Positions 45,612 through 52,815 are shown, numbered from the stretch's first letter. The stretch: 64,000 bases of DNA from JAAXKN01 sp036261625 (GCA_036261625.1 DATAKL010000058.1:1-64000), one strand, 5' to 3'. Program-made: numbers and translations. The notes: a model not told the origin generated them from the letters alone.

Positions 45612-46637
45612 ATGAATTTTAAGATTAAAGATAAACTGATGGTTCTTATAGGACTGCTTATCTTTAGCGTTCCCTCCAGTGCCCAGATTATGAAAAAGGC
45701 ACAGGTCGGAATGAAGTTCCTGAGCAATCCAGTCTCGGCAGAGGTGATTGGAAGAGGCACTGCTGGAATAAATTCCACTTTTAATTCCAACGGAATTTTC
45801 TGGAACCCCGCTCTTACTTCCATGATACCGGGGAAGGTTGACCTGAGCCTGAACTATCACCAGTGGATTGCCGATATATCATACAATGCTGTTGCCGCAA
45901 GCTTTAATGCATTCGATTTCGGCGTCGTTACACTTAGCGGTACCATTGTAAACTACGGCGACCTGGTTGCAACACGCAGATCCCTCAGCTCGGCTGGCTA
46001 CGATGAAACCGGTACTTTTTCACCTTCGGCATATACCTTAGGGCTCGGTTTTTCGCAGAAGGTTTCAGACAGGTTTTCATACGGCGTAAACCTGAAATAT
46101 GTTAATCAGGAGCTTGGAAGTGCCTGGGTAACCGATAAGATGGATTCAATGGATGCCAAAAAATCTTCTATTAAGTTAAAAGACTACGGGCTTGGGGCAG
46201 TGGCAATCGACATCGGAACATACTACGATTTCCAGTACAAGGGAATAACCTTTGCTGCTACGCTCTCCAACGTCTCGCGTGAAATGAAATACGAGAACGA
46301 AGCATTTCCGCTTCCTTTTGCAGTCAGTTTCGGCTTTACTGTTTCCCCATTGCAGTTTGCTTTTCAGAACCTGCAGGGACACGATCTGGTTCTGATGTTT
46401 GAATCGAACCACCCGAGAGACTTCGGTGAAAAGCTGAAGTACGCTGCTGAATACAGCTACGAAAAGACGTTTTTCCTCAGGGGCGGATACGTTACACACT
46501 CAGACCAGAGAGGCTTTTCTGCAGGTCTGGGCTTCAGAAAGGCAATATCCAACGTTCCTTTCAGAATCGACTATGCGTTCCAGCCCTTTGGAATCTTCGG
46601 CAACCTGCATAACTTCACAGTCGGCATCAGTTATTAG
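45612..46637 (+). CDS. PorV/PorQ-type outer membrane protein
   Basis: The 341-residue protein has a signal peptide (to SSAQ, about residue 25). The PorV-like opening follows: KVGMKFL-type residues, then AEVIGRGTAGINSTFNSNGI and FWNPALTSMI, which is the recurrent glycine-N-P motif of the family. A 14-strand FadL-like barrel follows, ending in TVGISY. PorV and PorQ act in attaching or shuttling type IX secretion substrates. It completes the receptor/secreted-protein operon and is followed by a strong terminator. Confidence 0.88.
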   Translation: MNFKIKDKLMVLIGLLIFSVPSSAQIMKKAQVGMKFLSNPVSAEVIGRGTAGINSTFNSNGIFWNPALTSMIPGKVDLSLNYHQWIADISYNAVAASFNAFDFGVVTLSGTIVNYGDLVATRRSLSSAGYDETGTFSPSAYTLGLGFSQKVSDRFSYGVNLKYVNQELGSAWVTDKMDSMDAKKSSIKLKDYGLGAVAIDIGTYYDFQYKGITFAATLSNVSREMKYENEAFPLPFAVSFGFTVSPLQFAFQNLQGHDLVLMFESNHPRDFGEKLKYAAEYSYEKTFFLRGGYVTHSDQRGFSAGLGFRKAISNVPFRIDYAFQPFGIFGNLHNFTVGISY

Positions 46638-46650
46638 TATCCTCTTTATA

Positions 46651-46685
46651 AACCCCGGACTTAAGGAAAAAATCCGGGGTTTTTA
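46651..46685 (+). terminator. Terminator of the TonB receptor operon
   Basis: The 9-bp stem AACCCCGGA / TCCGGGGTT with a 13-nt loop is followed by TTTT, directly after the PorV/PorQ-like gene. Confidence 0.8.
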
Positions 46686-46687
46686 AC

Positions 46688-46846
46688 ATGTTGGGAAAGG
46701 AAATTGCGGCCCTGATCGATAAAATGCAGAATCCCGGAACTTACAGAGTCAGATTTAATGCTCAGGGCTTAAGTTCCGGTAATTAAATTTATGTTTTGGA
46801 AACCAGCGGATTCAGAACTGCAAACAAGATGATCCTGCTAAGATAA
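46688..46846 (+). pseudogene. Remnant of a type IX secretion sorting domain
   Basis: Translation in one frame gives MLGKEIAALIDKMQNPGTYR, then VRFNAQGLSSGN, an in-frame stop, IYVLETSGFRTANK and MILLR. This is the typical last 50 residues of a Por secretion tail (LGKEVATLV..PGTY.V.FNA..L.SG.YFY.L......KKM.L.R). The rest of the protein is absent: a terminator lies directly upstream. It is a stranded 3' fragment of a lost gene with one internal stop. Confidence 0.75.
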
Positions 46847-46944
46847 TTTAGCCCTCAAACAGAGATAAGATTACTCCTGGACAACGATAATTTTGTAACC
46901 GGAGGCAGGGAAAAGAAGTAATACACAATTTCTTTTAAAGCTAA

Positions 46945-46970
46945 AAAAGCCTGACATAAGTCAGGCTTTT
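46945..46970. terminator. Bidirectional terminator beside the truncated tRNA-Val
   Basis: An 11-bp stem (AAAAGCCTGAC / GTCAGGCTTTT) with a 4-nt loop is flanked by A and T runs. On the minus strand it would end transcription of the tRNA-Val gene that originally stood here. Confidence 0.8.
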
Positions 46971-46977
46971 TTTTGTG

Positions 46978-47024
46978 TGGGAGCTAATGGATTCGAACCA
47001 ATGACCCCCTGCTTGTAAGGCAGG
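46978..47024 (-). other. Left attachment site: 3' half of tRNA-Val (TAC)
   Basis: On the minus strand the sequence gives anticodon arm CCTGC-CTTACAA-GCAGG (anticodon TAC), T-arm with loop TTCGAAT, acceptor 3' strand AGCTCCC and discriminator A. The D-arm and acceptor 5' strand are missing: beyond 47024 the sequence is unrelated. A terminator follows the 3' end. This is the usual result of integration into the anticodon region of a tRNA gene, with the intact copy rebuilt at the other end of the element. Confidence 0.8.
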
Positions 47025-47169
47025 TTAAGGCATTTTTAGGGGTGGATTATGGCTCAAAAACGCTTGTTTTTGGCCTTCTTATTTTATAGTACACTCTTTA
47101 ACTATCTTAAAATCGGCTAAATATGTTACAAATATGTTACAAGTTTTCAGGGACTATGTTACAAATATG

Positions 47170-48255
47170 TTACAAATCCTTTTTTTCTTCCTTCGGTATC
47201 GAGAACTTTTCCAGTTCTGCTTTTAGCCTTTCATTACGGAACTGACGGTATATTTTGTCAGCCGTCTGAGCGGAATGCCCTGCTATATAGGCAATTGCCC
47301 TGGCGTCCCCGTAGTTATCGTAGGCCTCAGTCTCGAAATACTTCCGGAAGGTCCTGAGCGTATAGCCTTTACCCGTCAGACCTAAATCCGAAAGATAGGT
47401 CCTGAAGGCCTTGCCGAGCGCCTTCATCTCAAAGTATTGGACAATCTTTTCCCCCGGGGGTAGAGTTTCAAGCCTTTCCTTTATGACAGGTAAGAGCTCC
47501 GAATGAATGGGGACTGAGCGCCATTCCTGCAACTTCTTACTGTAAAACTGCATTGTGGCATTTTTAATATTTATCCTTCTGGGCTCCAAAAGAAAAAGAT
47601 CCACGGGCCTTAGACCTGAATAAGCCAGAAGGTAAATGCTTACGCGGAAGTTTGGGGACTTTTCTGCTAAGCCCTGCATAATTTTTTGTATATCTTCAGG
47701 CGAATATACAACTACTTCCTTCTTTTCCTGGCGCGTGAAAACGTCCTTATTAAGCATAAAAACGTCTTTAATGTAGGCATACTCGAACAGGAACCCCAGG
47801 AACTTCCTCATATTCTTGCAGATGCCGTACTTTGTATTCTGGCTTTTATCCTTTCGGGCCTTGACCTCCAGAAGGAAATCTTCTACACTGGCTTTGGTAA
47901 GGGCGCTGCAGGGGGAAGAAGAAGGGAAGGCCTCAGCCAAGTAGTTATAGAAAAACGTATTATACTCCGTAATAGTATTCTGATCTTTACCCGTATTCAT
48001 CTTCAAAAAATGACTAAATGCATCTTCAAGAGTGTTTTTACTTCCCACGGGGCGGAGGCTATGTTTTAAGGACTTCTTTTCCTTCTGCAGGAGCAACACC
48101 TTATCATCCTTATACTTCTTTGCGTCGCGCCAGCCCTGCCTTGAATCTGGGAACTTTGTACTTTCGGTTACAGGCTTACCCTGCACGGGATCGTAATACC
48201 GGACGTAAAGGACCTTGCCGCGCGGGAAAATACCGCCATTTCCCTTATTACTCAT
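47170..48255 (-). CDS. Tyrosine recombinase (integrase)
   Basis: The 361-residue protein has an N-terminal arm-binding part, a SAM-like core-binding domain (about 75-165; FSHFLKMNTGKDQNTITEY) and a catalytic domain. Catalytic residues are R in YSGLRPVDL (about 210), R in YTLRTFRKYF (about 296; the usual H of HxLR is T), H in IAGHS (about 325) and Y in DKIYRQF (about 335). It lies at the truncated tRNA-Val, so it is the integrase of this element. Its start overlaps the upstream serine-recombinase-like gene by 4 bases. Confidence 0.9.
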   Translation of the reverse strand: MSNKGNGGIFPRGKVLYVRYYDPVQGKPVTESTKFPDSRQGWRDAKKYKDDKVLLLQKEKKSLKHSLRPVGSKNTLEDAFSHFLKMNTGKDQNTITEYNTFFYNYLAEAFPSSSPCSALTKASVEDFLLEVKARKDKSQNTKYGICKNMRKFLGFLFEYAYIKDVFMLNKDVFTRQEKKEVVVYSPEDIQKIMQGLAEKSPNFRVSIYLLAYSGLRPVDLFLLEPRRINIKNATMQFYSKKLQEWRSVPIHSELLPVIKERLETLPPGEKIVQYFEMKALGKAFRTYLSDLGLTGKGYTLRTFRKYFETEAYDNYGDARAIAYIAGHSAQTADKIYRQFRNERLKAELEKFSIPKEEKKDL

Positions 48256-49190
48256 CTATCTACCTTCAAAGATTTGCTGAAATCAAACTTATCATTAACC
48301 GGATACTTATAGTTAAGTTCCAAACGGTCTGAATAAATAACAATGCTCTGAAAATTCTCCAAAACCGATTTCTTCATAACCTCCATATCCTTCAGGCTGA
48401 AGAAGAAAGAAGGCTTATTATCGATAAGGGAAATGTACTTCTGGGTTAAATCGTTCTGCGCCTGGAGGAGCTTCGTTAGTTCCTGTACGTTCAGCTTCTT
48501 GCTTTTCAAAACCTTTGTAACCTTATTACTATAGGTTCCAAGCTTCAGGATAATACTTTCCTCTGTTTTATCCACGTACCGGCTATAAAGATCCTTAGCA
48601 CGGGGAAGAGTTTCCTGAAGGTCAAATAAAATGAGCTTATTTACCGCGTCCTGCCGGTGGAGGGCTGAACTTGGGCAGGCAGAGCTTCCGCTGCGGTGCT
48701 TCAGGGCGCAGGCGTAATAATAATTCTTTGCTCCGTGAGTGGAATTTGCAATAACCGATTTAATTGTGCCCCCGCAGTATCCGCACCTGACAATACCCAA
48801 GTCCGTAAGAAGATAAGATGCCTTGGCTTTTCTTTGAGAAGGGGCCTTAGCCTGCCGGGGCTTATTCTTTAATATGGAGTTCACCTGAACTTTTGAAATA
48901 AGAGGTTCCCAGTTGCCCTTGGTGCCGTCTGAAAAGAAGCCGGAATAAAATTGAAGTCTGGTTGGGAAAAGAATATAGCCTATTCTTATATGATCCCAGA
49001 TGCCCCCTTTTCGTGAGAGCAGCTTCTTGTCATTAAGCGCCTCAGCAATATAGCTGGTGCCGAGGCCCTTTTCAGCCATAGAGAAAATCTCCTGCAGGAC
49101 CCTGTTTTCATCGGGGTTTACTTCAAGGACGTCCAGGAAGTGATTATACTTATAGCCAAACGGTATGCCGCCACCCTGCCAGGTTTCCAT
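48252..49190 (-). CDS. Serine recombinase-like protein lacking the catalytic domain
   Basis: The 312-residue protein starts METWQGGGIPFGYKYN, exactly where the Recombinase domain begins in large serine recombinases. That domain (about 5-105) is followed by a zinc ribbon (CGYCGGTI near 137 and CALKHRSGSSACPS near 160) and a coiled-coil region (about 190-290). The resolvase domain with the nucleophilic serine is absent, and the upstream gene leaves no room for it. It has its own good ribosome binding site (GGGAGATAATCAAA-ATG). It overlaps the integrase gene by 4 bases, so both are co-translated. It probably binds att DNA without cutting. Confidence 0.8.
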   Translation of the reverse strand: METWQGGGIPFGYKYNHFLDVLEVNPDENRVLQEIFSMAEKGLGTSYIAEALNDKKLLSRKGGIWDHIRIGYILFPTRLQFYSGFFSDGTKGNWEPLISKVQVNSILKNKPRQAKAPSQRKAKASYLLTDLGIVRCGYCGGTIKSVIANSTHGAKNYYYACALKHRSGSSACPSSALHRQDAVNKLILFDLQETLPRAKDLYSRYVDKTEESIILKLGTYSNKVTKVLKSKKLNVQELTKLLQAQNDLTQKYISLIDNKPSFFFSLKDMEVMKKSVLENFQSIVIYSDRLELNYKYPVNDKFDFSKSLKVDR

Positions 49191-49209
49191 TTTGATTATC
49201 TCCCTTTTA

Positions 49210-49899
49210 TTATATATGTTTATTTATATCTTCAATGTATTCATAAAAATTCTTATCCTCTTTAACATAGACATAACTTTCACGCCCATATTCAACAAAA
49301 GCAGATTGCCATTCCCGCGGAACAGGTACGGATTCTTTTTTCATCTTGCCTTTTTTGTGCCGGGTTTCTACCGATCTGGACTCAGGCTCGGAGCAATTTT
49401 TAAGATAGTCCAGCTGGTATATATCCAGGTCAACAAAACCATCATCAAAAGAGCAGTCATACACACCTCTGATCTTCTTTCCCGCCCCTTTAATGCAGTG
49501 GCAGAAATAAACCGCCTCCATATAATAAGCCATATTCTTATCGGAGTGGTAGGAAAACGAATAGAGATAATTAGCCAGCTTGTATAGTTTCCTGTCCTGG
49601 AAAAGCCATGTGTACCCAGAAAGAGTAGGCACCGACACTTCTTCAAAGACTATGTAGGAAGAGTAAAAAACAAAATTCACATACCTGGTCCCCTGATATT
49701 CACTAAAGGAAATTTTAACTGTATCGTGGTCAAAAACTGCAAGTCCATAATTAAAGGTAGATGAATCCTTATCCACCTTATTCTGAATATACTGCTGCAG
49801 CCCCGGAGAGGGGGAATTCTCCACAAGTACAGTTACCCCTGCAAGGGTATTATTAGACAAATAAAAGAGCAAAAAAACGGGGAAAAGAAACTTCCACAT
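49210..49899 (-). CDS. Secreted protein of unknown function carried by the element
   Basis: The 229-residue protein has a signal peptide (MWKFLFPVFLLFYLSNNTLAG, cleavage near residue 20). The mature part is rich in tyrosine, phenylalanine and serine, with cysteines near 132-134 (YFCHCIKGAG), 148 and 170. I recognise no family. It sits between the integrase pair and the repressor, where prophages often carry genes that alter the host. It reads left, like the lysogeny genes. Confidence 0.65.
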   Translation of the reverse strand: MWKFLFPVFLLFYLSNNTLAGVTVLVENSPSPGLQQYIQNKVDKDSSTFNYGLAVFDHDTVKISFSEYQGTRYVNFVFYSSYIVFEEVSVPTLSGYTWLFQDRKLYKLANYLYSFSYHSDKNMAYYMEAVYFCHCIKGAGKKIRGVYDCSFDDGFVDLDIYQLDYLKNCSEPESRSVETRHKKGKMKKESVPVPREWQSAFVEYGRESYVYVKEDKNFYEYIEDINKHI

Positions 49900-50023
49900 A
49901 GAACCCCCTATTATGTTATTCGGGTTGTCTATTACCGCCTGGTATTAGATAACTAAAGTACAAAAAAATTAAAAGTCAATACTTCAGGGTGATTCAGCGC
50001 ACAAAACTAAAAAAAAAGTTAGA

Positions 50024-50050
50024 GGGCCTGTTTTTATAAAAAACAGGCCC
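50024..50050 (-). terminator. Terminator after the repressor/coiled-coil unit
   Basis: A 12-bp stem (GGGCCTGTTTTT / AAAAACAGGCCC) is followed on the minus strand by a long T run. Confidence 0.8.
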
Positions 50051-50073
50051 AAAGAAAGAGGCCCCCTAATGCA

Positions 50074-50382
50074 TTAAGCGCTTTCCCTGTAAGCCGGTTT
50101 AGCAACAGGTGAACGCTTTTTCTTACTAGATTTCGCCTTAGTTTTCCTTATTTTGTTTTCCATTTCAGTTACTTTGCTTTCCAGTTCGGCTATTTTGGCT
50201 TTGTTTTCTAACTCAGCCACCTTAGCAGACATGGAAATAATTACTCTTGTAAAATGCTCGAGTGTCTCAGAGATCACTACGGAAGCTTCAACTCCGTGAT
50301 TGTTATTAAGAACAGTAGCGGGCCCGTTAAGGCTTAGATCTCCCGAGGCACAAAAACTGCCATTACGGGGAACAGGATACAT
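50074..50382 (-). CDS. Coiled-coil protein, probable partner of the repressor
   Basis: The 102-residue protein has a short polar start, an Asn-rich stretch (GPATVLNNNHGVEASVV, about 20-36), a coiled coil (about 45-80; AELENKAKIAELESKVTEME) and a lysine-rich tail. This order, Asn-rich linker then coiled coil, is the same as in the C-terminal half of the XRE repressor 14 bases upstream, but there is no DNA-binding domain. It may pair with the repressor. The function is inferred from layout only. Confidence 0.6.
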   Translation of the reverse strand: MYPVPRNGSFCASGDLSLNGPATVLNNNHGVEASVVISETLEHFTRVIISMSAKVAELENKAKIAELESKVTEMENKIRKTKAKSSKKKRSPVAKPAYRESA

Positions 50383-50396
50383 ACAATTACACCTTC

Positions 50397-50834
50397 TTAG
50401 TTAGTTTTTTTTAATCGTTGATTTTCCCCTTTTAGAACCTTTATTTCAGCCTCTAAATCGAAAATTTTCTGATTCAATTTAACTATTGTACTAATTAGAT
50501 CATCTTGTATATTATACCCCTTGTGATCGGGGGAGGAACTATTGATATTTGTTGGACCTCTATGCGTAACCGAACCCGTTCCACTGGAAAAGTTCATATT
50601 TTCAACGTTCTGCACATTATTAGAAGCCGGACTATCACCTTTCAACAACCAATCAACGGTAACGCCGCAGACTTCGGAAATTTTTACCAGGGTGAGGGTA
50701 TCGGGTTCACTGACGCCGTTTTCCCAGTTGCTCACGGTTTGCTTGTTTTTGAAACCGAGAGCCAGAGCAAACTCTGATTGGTTCATCTCTTTTGCCGCCC
50801 GAGCCTTAGCGATCTGCCGTCCAACTATTGACAT
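50397..50834 (-). CDS. XRE family phage-type repressor
   Basis: The 145-residue protein has an N-terminal helix-turn-helix (about 5-66; QIAKARAAKEMNQSEFALAL, GFKNKQTVSNWENGVSEPD), an Asn/Ser/Gly-rich linker (about 70-110) and a C-terminal coiled coil (about 115-143) for oligomerisation. No LexA-type peptidase domain is present, so it is not cleaved in the SOS manner. It diverges from a Cro-like gene across a palindromic operator that overlaps the -35 regions of both promoters; one operator half lies at its own start codon. Confidence 0.88.
   Translation of the reverse strand: MSIVGRQIAKARAAKEMNQSEFALALGFKNKQTVSNWENGVSEPDTLTLVKISEVCGVTVDWLLKGDSPASNNVQNVENMNFSSGTGSVTHRGPTNINSSSPDHKGYNIQDDLISTIVKLNQKIFDLEAEIKVLKGENQRLKKTN
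50820..50834. promoter_or_regulatory. Operator half-site at the repressor start codon
   Basis: CAACTATTGACATA at 50821-50834 is identical to the right part of the main operator (50871-50884). Repressor bound here would block its own translation start region or transcription. Confidence 0.5.
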
Positions 50835-50864
50835 ATTACCGTCATAAAAATATTATTTAAAAAG

Positions 50865-50885
50865 TTATGTCAACTATTGACATAA
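50865..50885. promoter_or_regulatory. Main operator palindrome between repressor and Cro-like genes
   Basis: The perfect inverted repeat TTATGTCAA-CTA-TTGACATAA contains a TTGACA on each strand, so one bound dimer covers the upstream elements of both divergent promoters. Confidence 0.7.
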
Positions 50886-50907
50886 TCAACAAATCATTAT
50901 ATATTTG
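50877..50907 (+). promoter_or_regulatory. Early rightward promoter of the element
   Basis: TTGACA at 50877-50882 and TATATTTG at 50900-50907 fit both the sigma-70-like -35 and the Bacteroidota TTG-N20-TAnnTTTG pattern. The Cro-like gene starts 60 bases downstream. Confidence 0.7.
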
Positions 50908-50921
50908 TCTTGTAAGTATAA

Positions 50922-50950
50922 CATAATTATGACTTACTCATAATTATGAC
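50922..50950. promoter_or_regulatory. Tandem near-palindromic sites before the Cro-like gene
   Basis: CATAATTATGAC occurs twice, at 50922-50933 and 50939-50950, 17 bases apart. Each is close to a palindrome (TCATAATTATGA), sharing the TTATGAC half with the main operator. They are probable binding sites for the repressor or the Cro-like protein. Confidence 0.55.
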
Positions 50951-50967
50951 AAAGACAAGGAAAATGT

Positions 50968-51237
50968 ATGCAAAACGAGACAAATCTTCAAGTAAAACCG
51001 ACGGAATATCTGCCGAAAACTAATAATTCTTTTGAACCAGATCCCTTCCATATATCCATGAGAATGAAAAGGGAGGGAGTAAGACAGCTATACCTATCAA
51101 GGCGGCTCAAAATGGACCAGGGTTACTTGAGCCGCATACTTAGCGGAAAGGTTGTAAGGCCCGATGTACTGATAAGGATAAGTAAAATTCTGGACAGTTT
51201 TGAGGCAAAAAGAAAGAGAAAAATCAGGGCAGCCTGA
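50968..51237 (+). CDS. Cro-like helix-turn-helix protein
   Basis: The 89-residue protein has a 30-residue leader and a compact helix-turn-helix (MKREGVRQLYLSRRLKMDQG, YLSRILSGKVVRPDVLIRI; about 33-75), then a basic tail. It is the first rightward gene, opposite the repressor, the usual place of Cro. It probably shuts down the repressor promoter. The start is 60 bases from the promoter -7 element. Confidence 0.75.
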   Translation: MQNETNLQVKPTEYLPKTNNSFEPDPFHISMRMKREGVRQLYLSRRLKMDQGYLSRILSGKVVRPDVLIRISKILDSFEAKRKRKIRAA

Positions 51238-51249
51238 ATAAATAAAATA

Positions 51250-51336
51250 GCCGGTACTGCAATACCGGCCAATAAAAAGCCATCACCGACAAAGATGATT
51301 CCTATAGCTAAGGGGCTACAGGCTAAGGGCTTTTTT
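51250..51336 (+). terminator. Hairpins after the Cro-like gene
   Basis: GCCGGTA / TACCGGC (51250-51269) is a clean 7-bp hairpin without a T run. Further on, AAAGCC near 51276 can pair with GGGCTTT near 51329, which is followed by TTTT. Together they could attenuate early transcription, an anti-termination target perhaps; evidence is modest. Confidence 0.4.
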
Positions 51337-51389
51337 AATAGGGTAGTGATAAAAAAATGAAATGTCAAGAAAATATTTTGAGGAACATA

Positions 51390-51683
51390 ATGGCTACGGA
51401 AGGAACGAAAAAGAGAAGATTAAGACGCGGCGACAGAATAGCCAAAATAGGGCCCAGGCTTTTTACTCAGGTTGAGGCAGCTAATTATCTGAGAGTAAAG
51501 CCAGAGGTTTTCAAGAAAAGATTTGCAAAACTAATTCCGGTTGTGGTACTCGACGAATTTCAGATGGCCCCATTATGGGACGTTGAGGACCTCGACAAAT
51601 TTATAGACGAAAACAAAGGGATGCTTCCGGATGATTTCAGAGAATTTAACAAAAAGCCTGATGGAAGAATTAGGCGGAACTAG
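51390..51683 (+). CDS. Small helix-turn-helix (excisionase/MerR-like) protein
   Basis: From ATG 51390 (GAGGAAC upstream) the product has 97 residues: MATEGTKKRRLRRGDRIAKI, a basic start, then LFTQVEAANYLRVKPEVFKKRF, which looks like the winged helix of excisionase/MerR proteins, and DVEDLDKFIDENKG. It may control integrase direction or early genes. A start at 51357 would add 11 residues without support. Confidence 0.6.
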   Translation: MATEGTKKRRLRRGDRIAKIGPRLFTQVEAANYLRVKPEVFKKRFAKLIPVVVLDEFQMAPLWDVEDLDKFIDENKGMLPDDFREFNKKPDGRIRRN

Positions 51684-51730
51684 AGAGGAAATTAAATATT
51701 ACTTGTCTACAATAAAAGGGAGAAACAAAA

Positions 51731-51925
51731 ATGCAGGCCGAAAAGAAATTAAAAGCGCTTCAAAATCTGGACAAAAAAATAGAAGAAACAATGAATGAAG
51801 AGCCGAAAAGCCAGGAGGACAGCTTTTTCAGGCTCCGGAGGCTTAACTTCCTGAACAAGCTCAGGGAAAACTACTACCCCGAAAACAACGCCGAGCTCAT
51901 ACAAATGGAGGCCTTAGCGTTATGA
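51731..51925 (+). CDS. Small charged helical protein of unknown function
   Basis: The 64-residue product (MQAEKKLKALQNLDKKIEET...) is strongly helical, with alternating lysine and glutamate and no motif I know. It is preceded by the element-typical GGGAGA leader and overlaps the next small gene by 4 bases (ATGA), which supports it as real. Confidence 0.6.
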   Translation: MQAEKKLKALQNLDKKIEETMNEEPKSQEDSFFRLRRLNFLNKLRENYYPENNAELIQMEALAL

Positions 51926-52068
51926 TAACCGACCTTACACTACAGCAGATATTTACCGTTGCCATGATCATCTTTATTTCAGGCTTTGCCTGCTATAGGA
52001 TAGGAAGGCTTCTGGGGAGTAAAGACAAGGGAATTCACTTTGATAAGGACCTTTTCAAAAATGACTGA
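51922..52068 (+). CDS. Small single-helix membrane protein
   Basis: The 48-residue frame starts at ATG 51922 and reads MITDLTLQQIFTVAMIIFIS, then GFACYRIGRLLGSKDKGIHF and a short acidic end. It has one membrane helix (about 10-26) and a positively charged inside segment. It is linked by 4-base and 8-base overlaps to the genes on either side, which is the main evidence that it is translated. The function is unknown. Confidence 0.55.
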   Translation: MITDLTLQQIFTVAMIIFISGFACYRIGRLLGSKDKGIHFDKDLFKND

Positions 52069-52285
52069 CTTATTCGGATATGAAAAAGGCTCCGTAGTTT
52101 ACTACGCCGGGGGGCTCTACGAGGTAGTTCGCAGCGACGAGGCCACTACAGAAATAAAAAGCCTGAACAAGTTCATTCCGAACCTTACTGTAACATGTAT
52201 GACAAAAAGCCACATGCTGAAAATGGCAGAGCCGGAACTGCAGGGAATAAACAAACTAATTTCAAATAAAAAAGGGAGAAAGTAA
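52061..52285 (+). CDS. Small protein of unknown function
   Basis: Starting at ATG 52061 (MTDLFGYEKGSVVYYAGGLY), the product has 74 residues. The start overlaps the upstream membrane peptide gene by 8 bases. The sequence suggests a small beta-rich fold (GSVVYYAGGLYEVVRSDEAT) with a basic tail. A longer start at 52040 lies inside the previous gene. No family is recognised. Confidence 0.6.
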   Translation: MTDLFGYEKGSVVYYAGGLYEVVRSDEATTEIKSLNKFIPNLTVTCMTKSHMLKMAEPELQGINKLISNKKGRK

Positions 52286-52288
52286 AAC

Positions 52289-52795
52289 GTGGAAAACCAG
52301 GTAGAATACTTAGCAAACTACGCCCCAAAAGAGAAAAAGGGGCCGGTAAAGAAAGAATTTGAAGTTGATGCTGATATGAGAAACCTTGCAGGGGAAGTGA
52401 TCAGGGAAATGAGGCTGGACGTACACCCGGCAAAGATAGAATTCCTGCGGGTAAGTCCCTACATACAGAAAACTACAGCTGCCGTATGCAAGAAAACGGG
52501 GCCGGAGTTCAAATTCTTTACAAACCATGACTACCTTATTGAAGTTAGTGCCGAGCTCTGGGACGCACTGGACAAGGACACGCGCAAGATACTCTTAGAG
52601 CATGAGCTGAGGCACATACTTGTACTTCAGAACGACAAGACGGGGGACTGGAATTTTAAGCTTAGAAAGCACGACATTCAGGACTTCGCCAGTATAGTTA
52701 AGGTCCACGGGGTAGACTGGATAAAGAGGGTAAAACTTTCAATTAGTTCGCTTTATGATTTGACACCGGCAGAAGAAGATAACATACAGATATAA
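52289..52795 (+). CDS. Putative phage metallopeptidase
   Basis: The 168-residue protein starts at GTG after a GGGAGAAAG leader. It has a zinc-binding HELRH motif (LLEHELRHILVL, about 111-122) with a later KHDIQDF histidine/aspartate that may be the third ligand, as in the phage metallopeptidase domain family. The substrate is unknown. It lies just before the recombination genes. Confidence 0.75.
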   Translation: MENQVEYLANYAPKEKKGPVKKEFEVDADMRNLAGEVIREMRLDVHPAKIEFLRVSPYIQKTTAAVCKKTGPEFKFFTNHDYLIEVSAELWDALDKDTRKILLEHELRHILVLQNDKTGDWNFKLRKHDIQDFASIVKVHGVDWIKRVKLSISSLYDLTPAEEDNIQI

Positions 52796-52815
52796 AACAG
52801 GGAGATAAACAGATT

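Larger units (their letters stand above)
46847..47169. other. Junction between chromosome and integrated element
   Basis: This stretch has no gene. It holds a bidirectional terminator (46945-46970), the tRNA-Val 3' half (46978-47024) and then AT-rich DNA before the recombinase stop. Short direct repeats of TATGTTACAAAT type occur at about 47120-47178 (three copies of ATGTTACAA), possible arm-type binding sites for the integrase. Confidence 0.5.

Noticed and set aside
46978..47024. Complete tRNA-Val gene
   Set aside because: Only the anticodon arm, T-arm and acceptor 3' strand are present; the sequence to the right does not form a D-arm or acceptor 5' strand.
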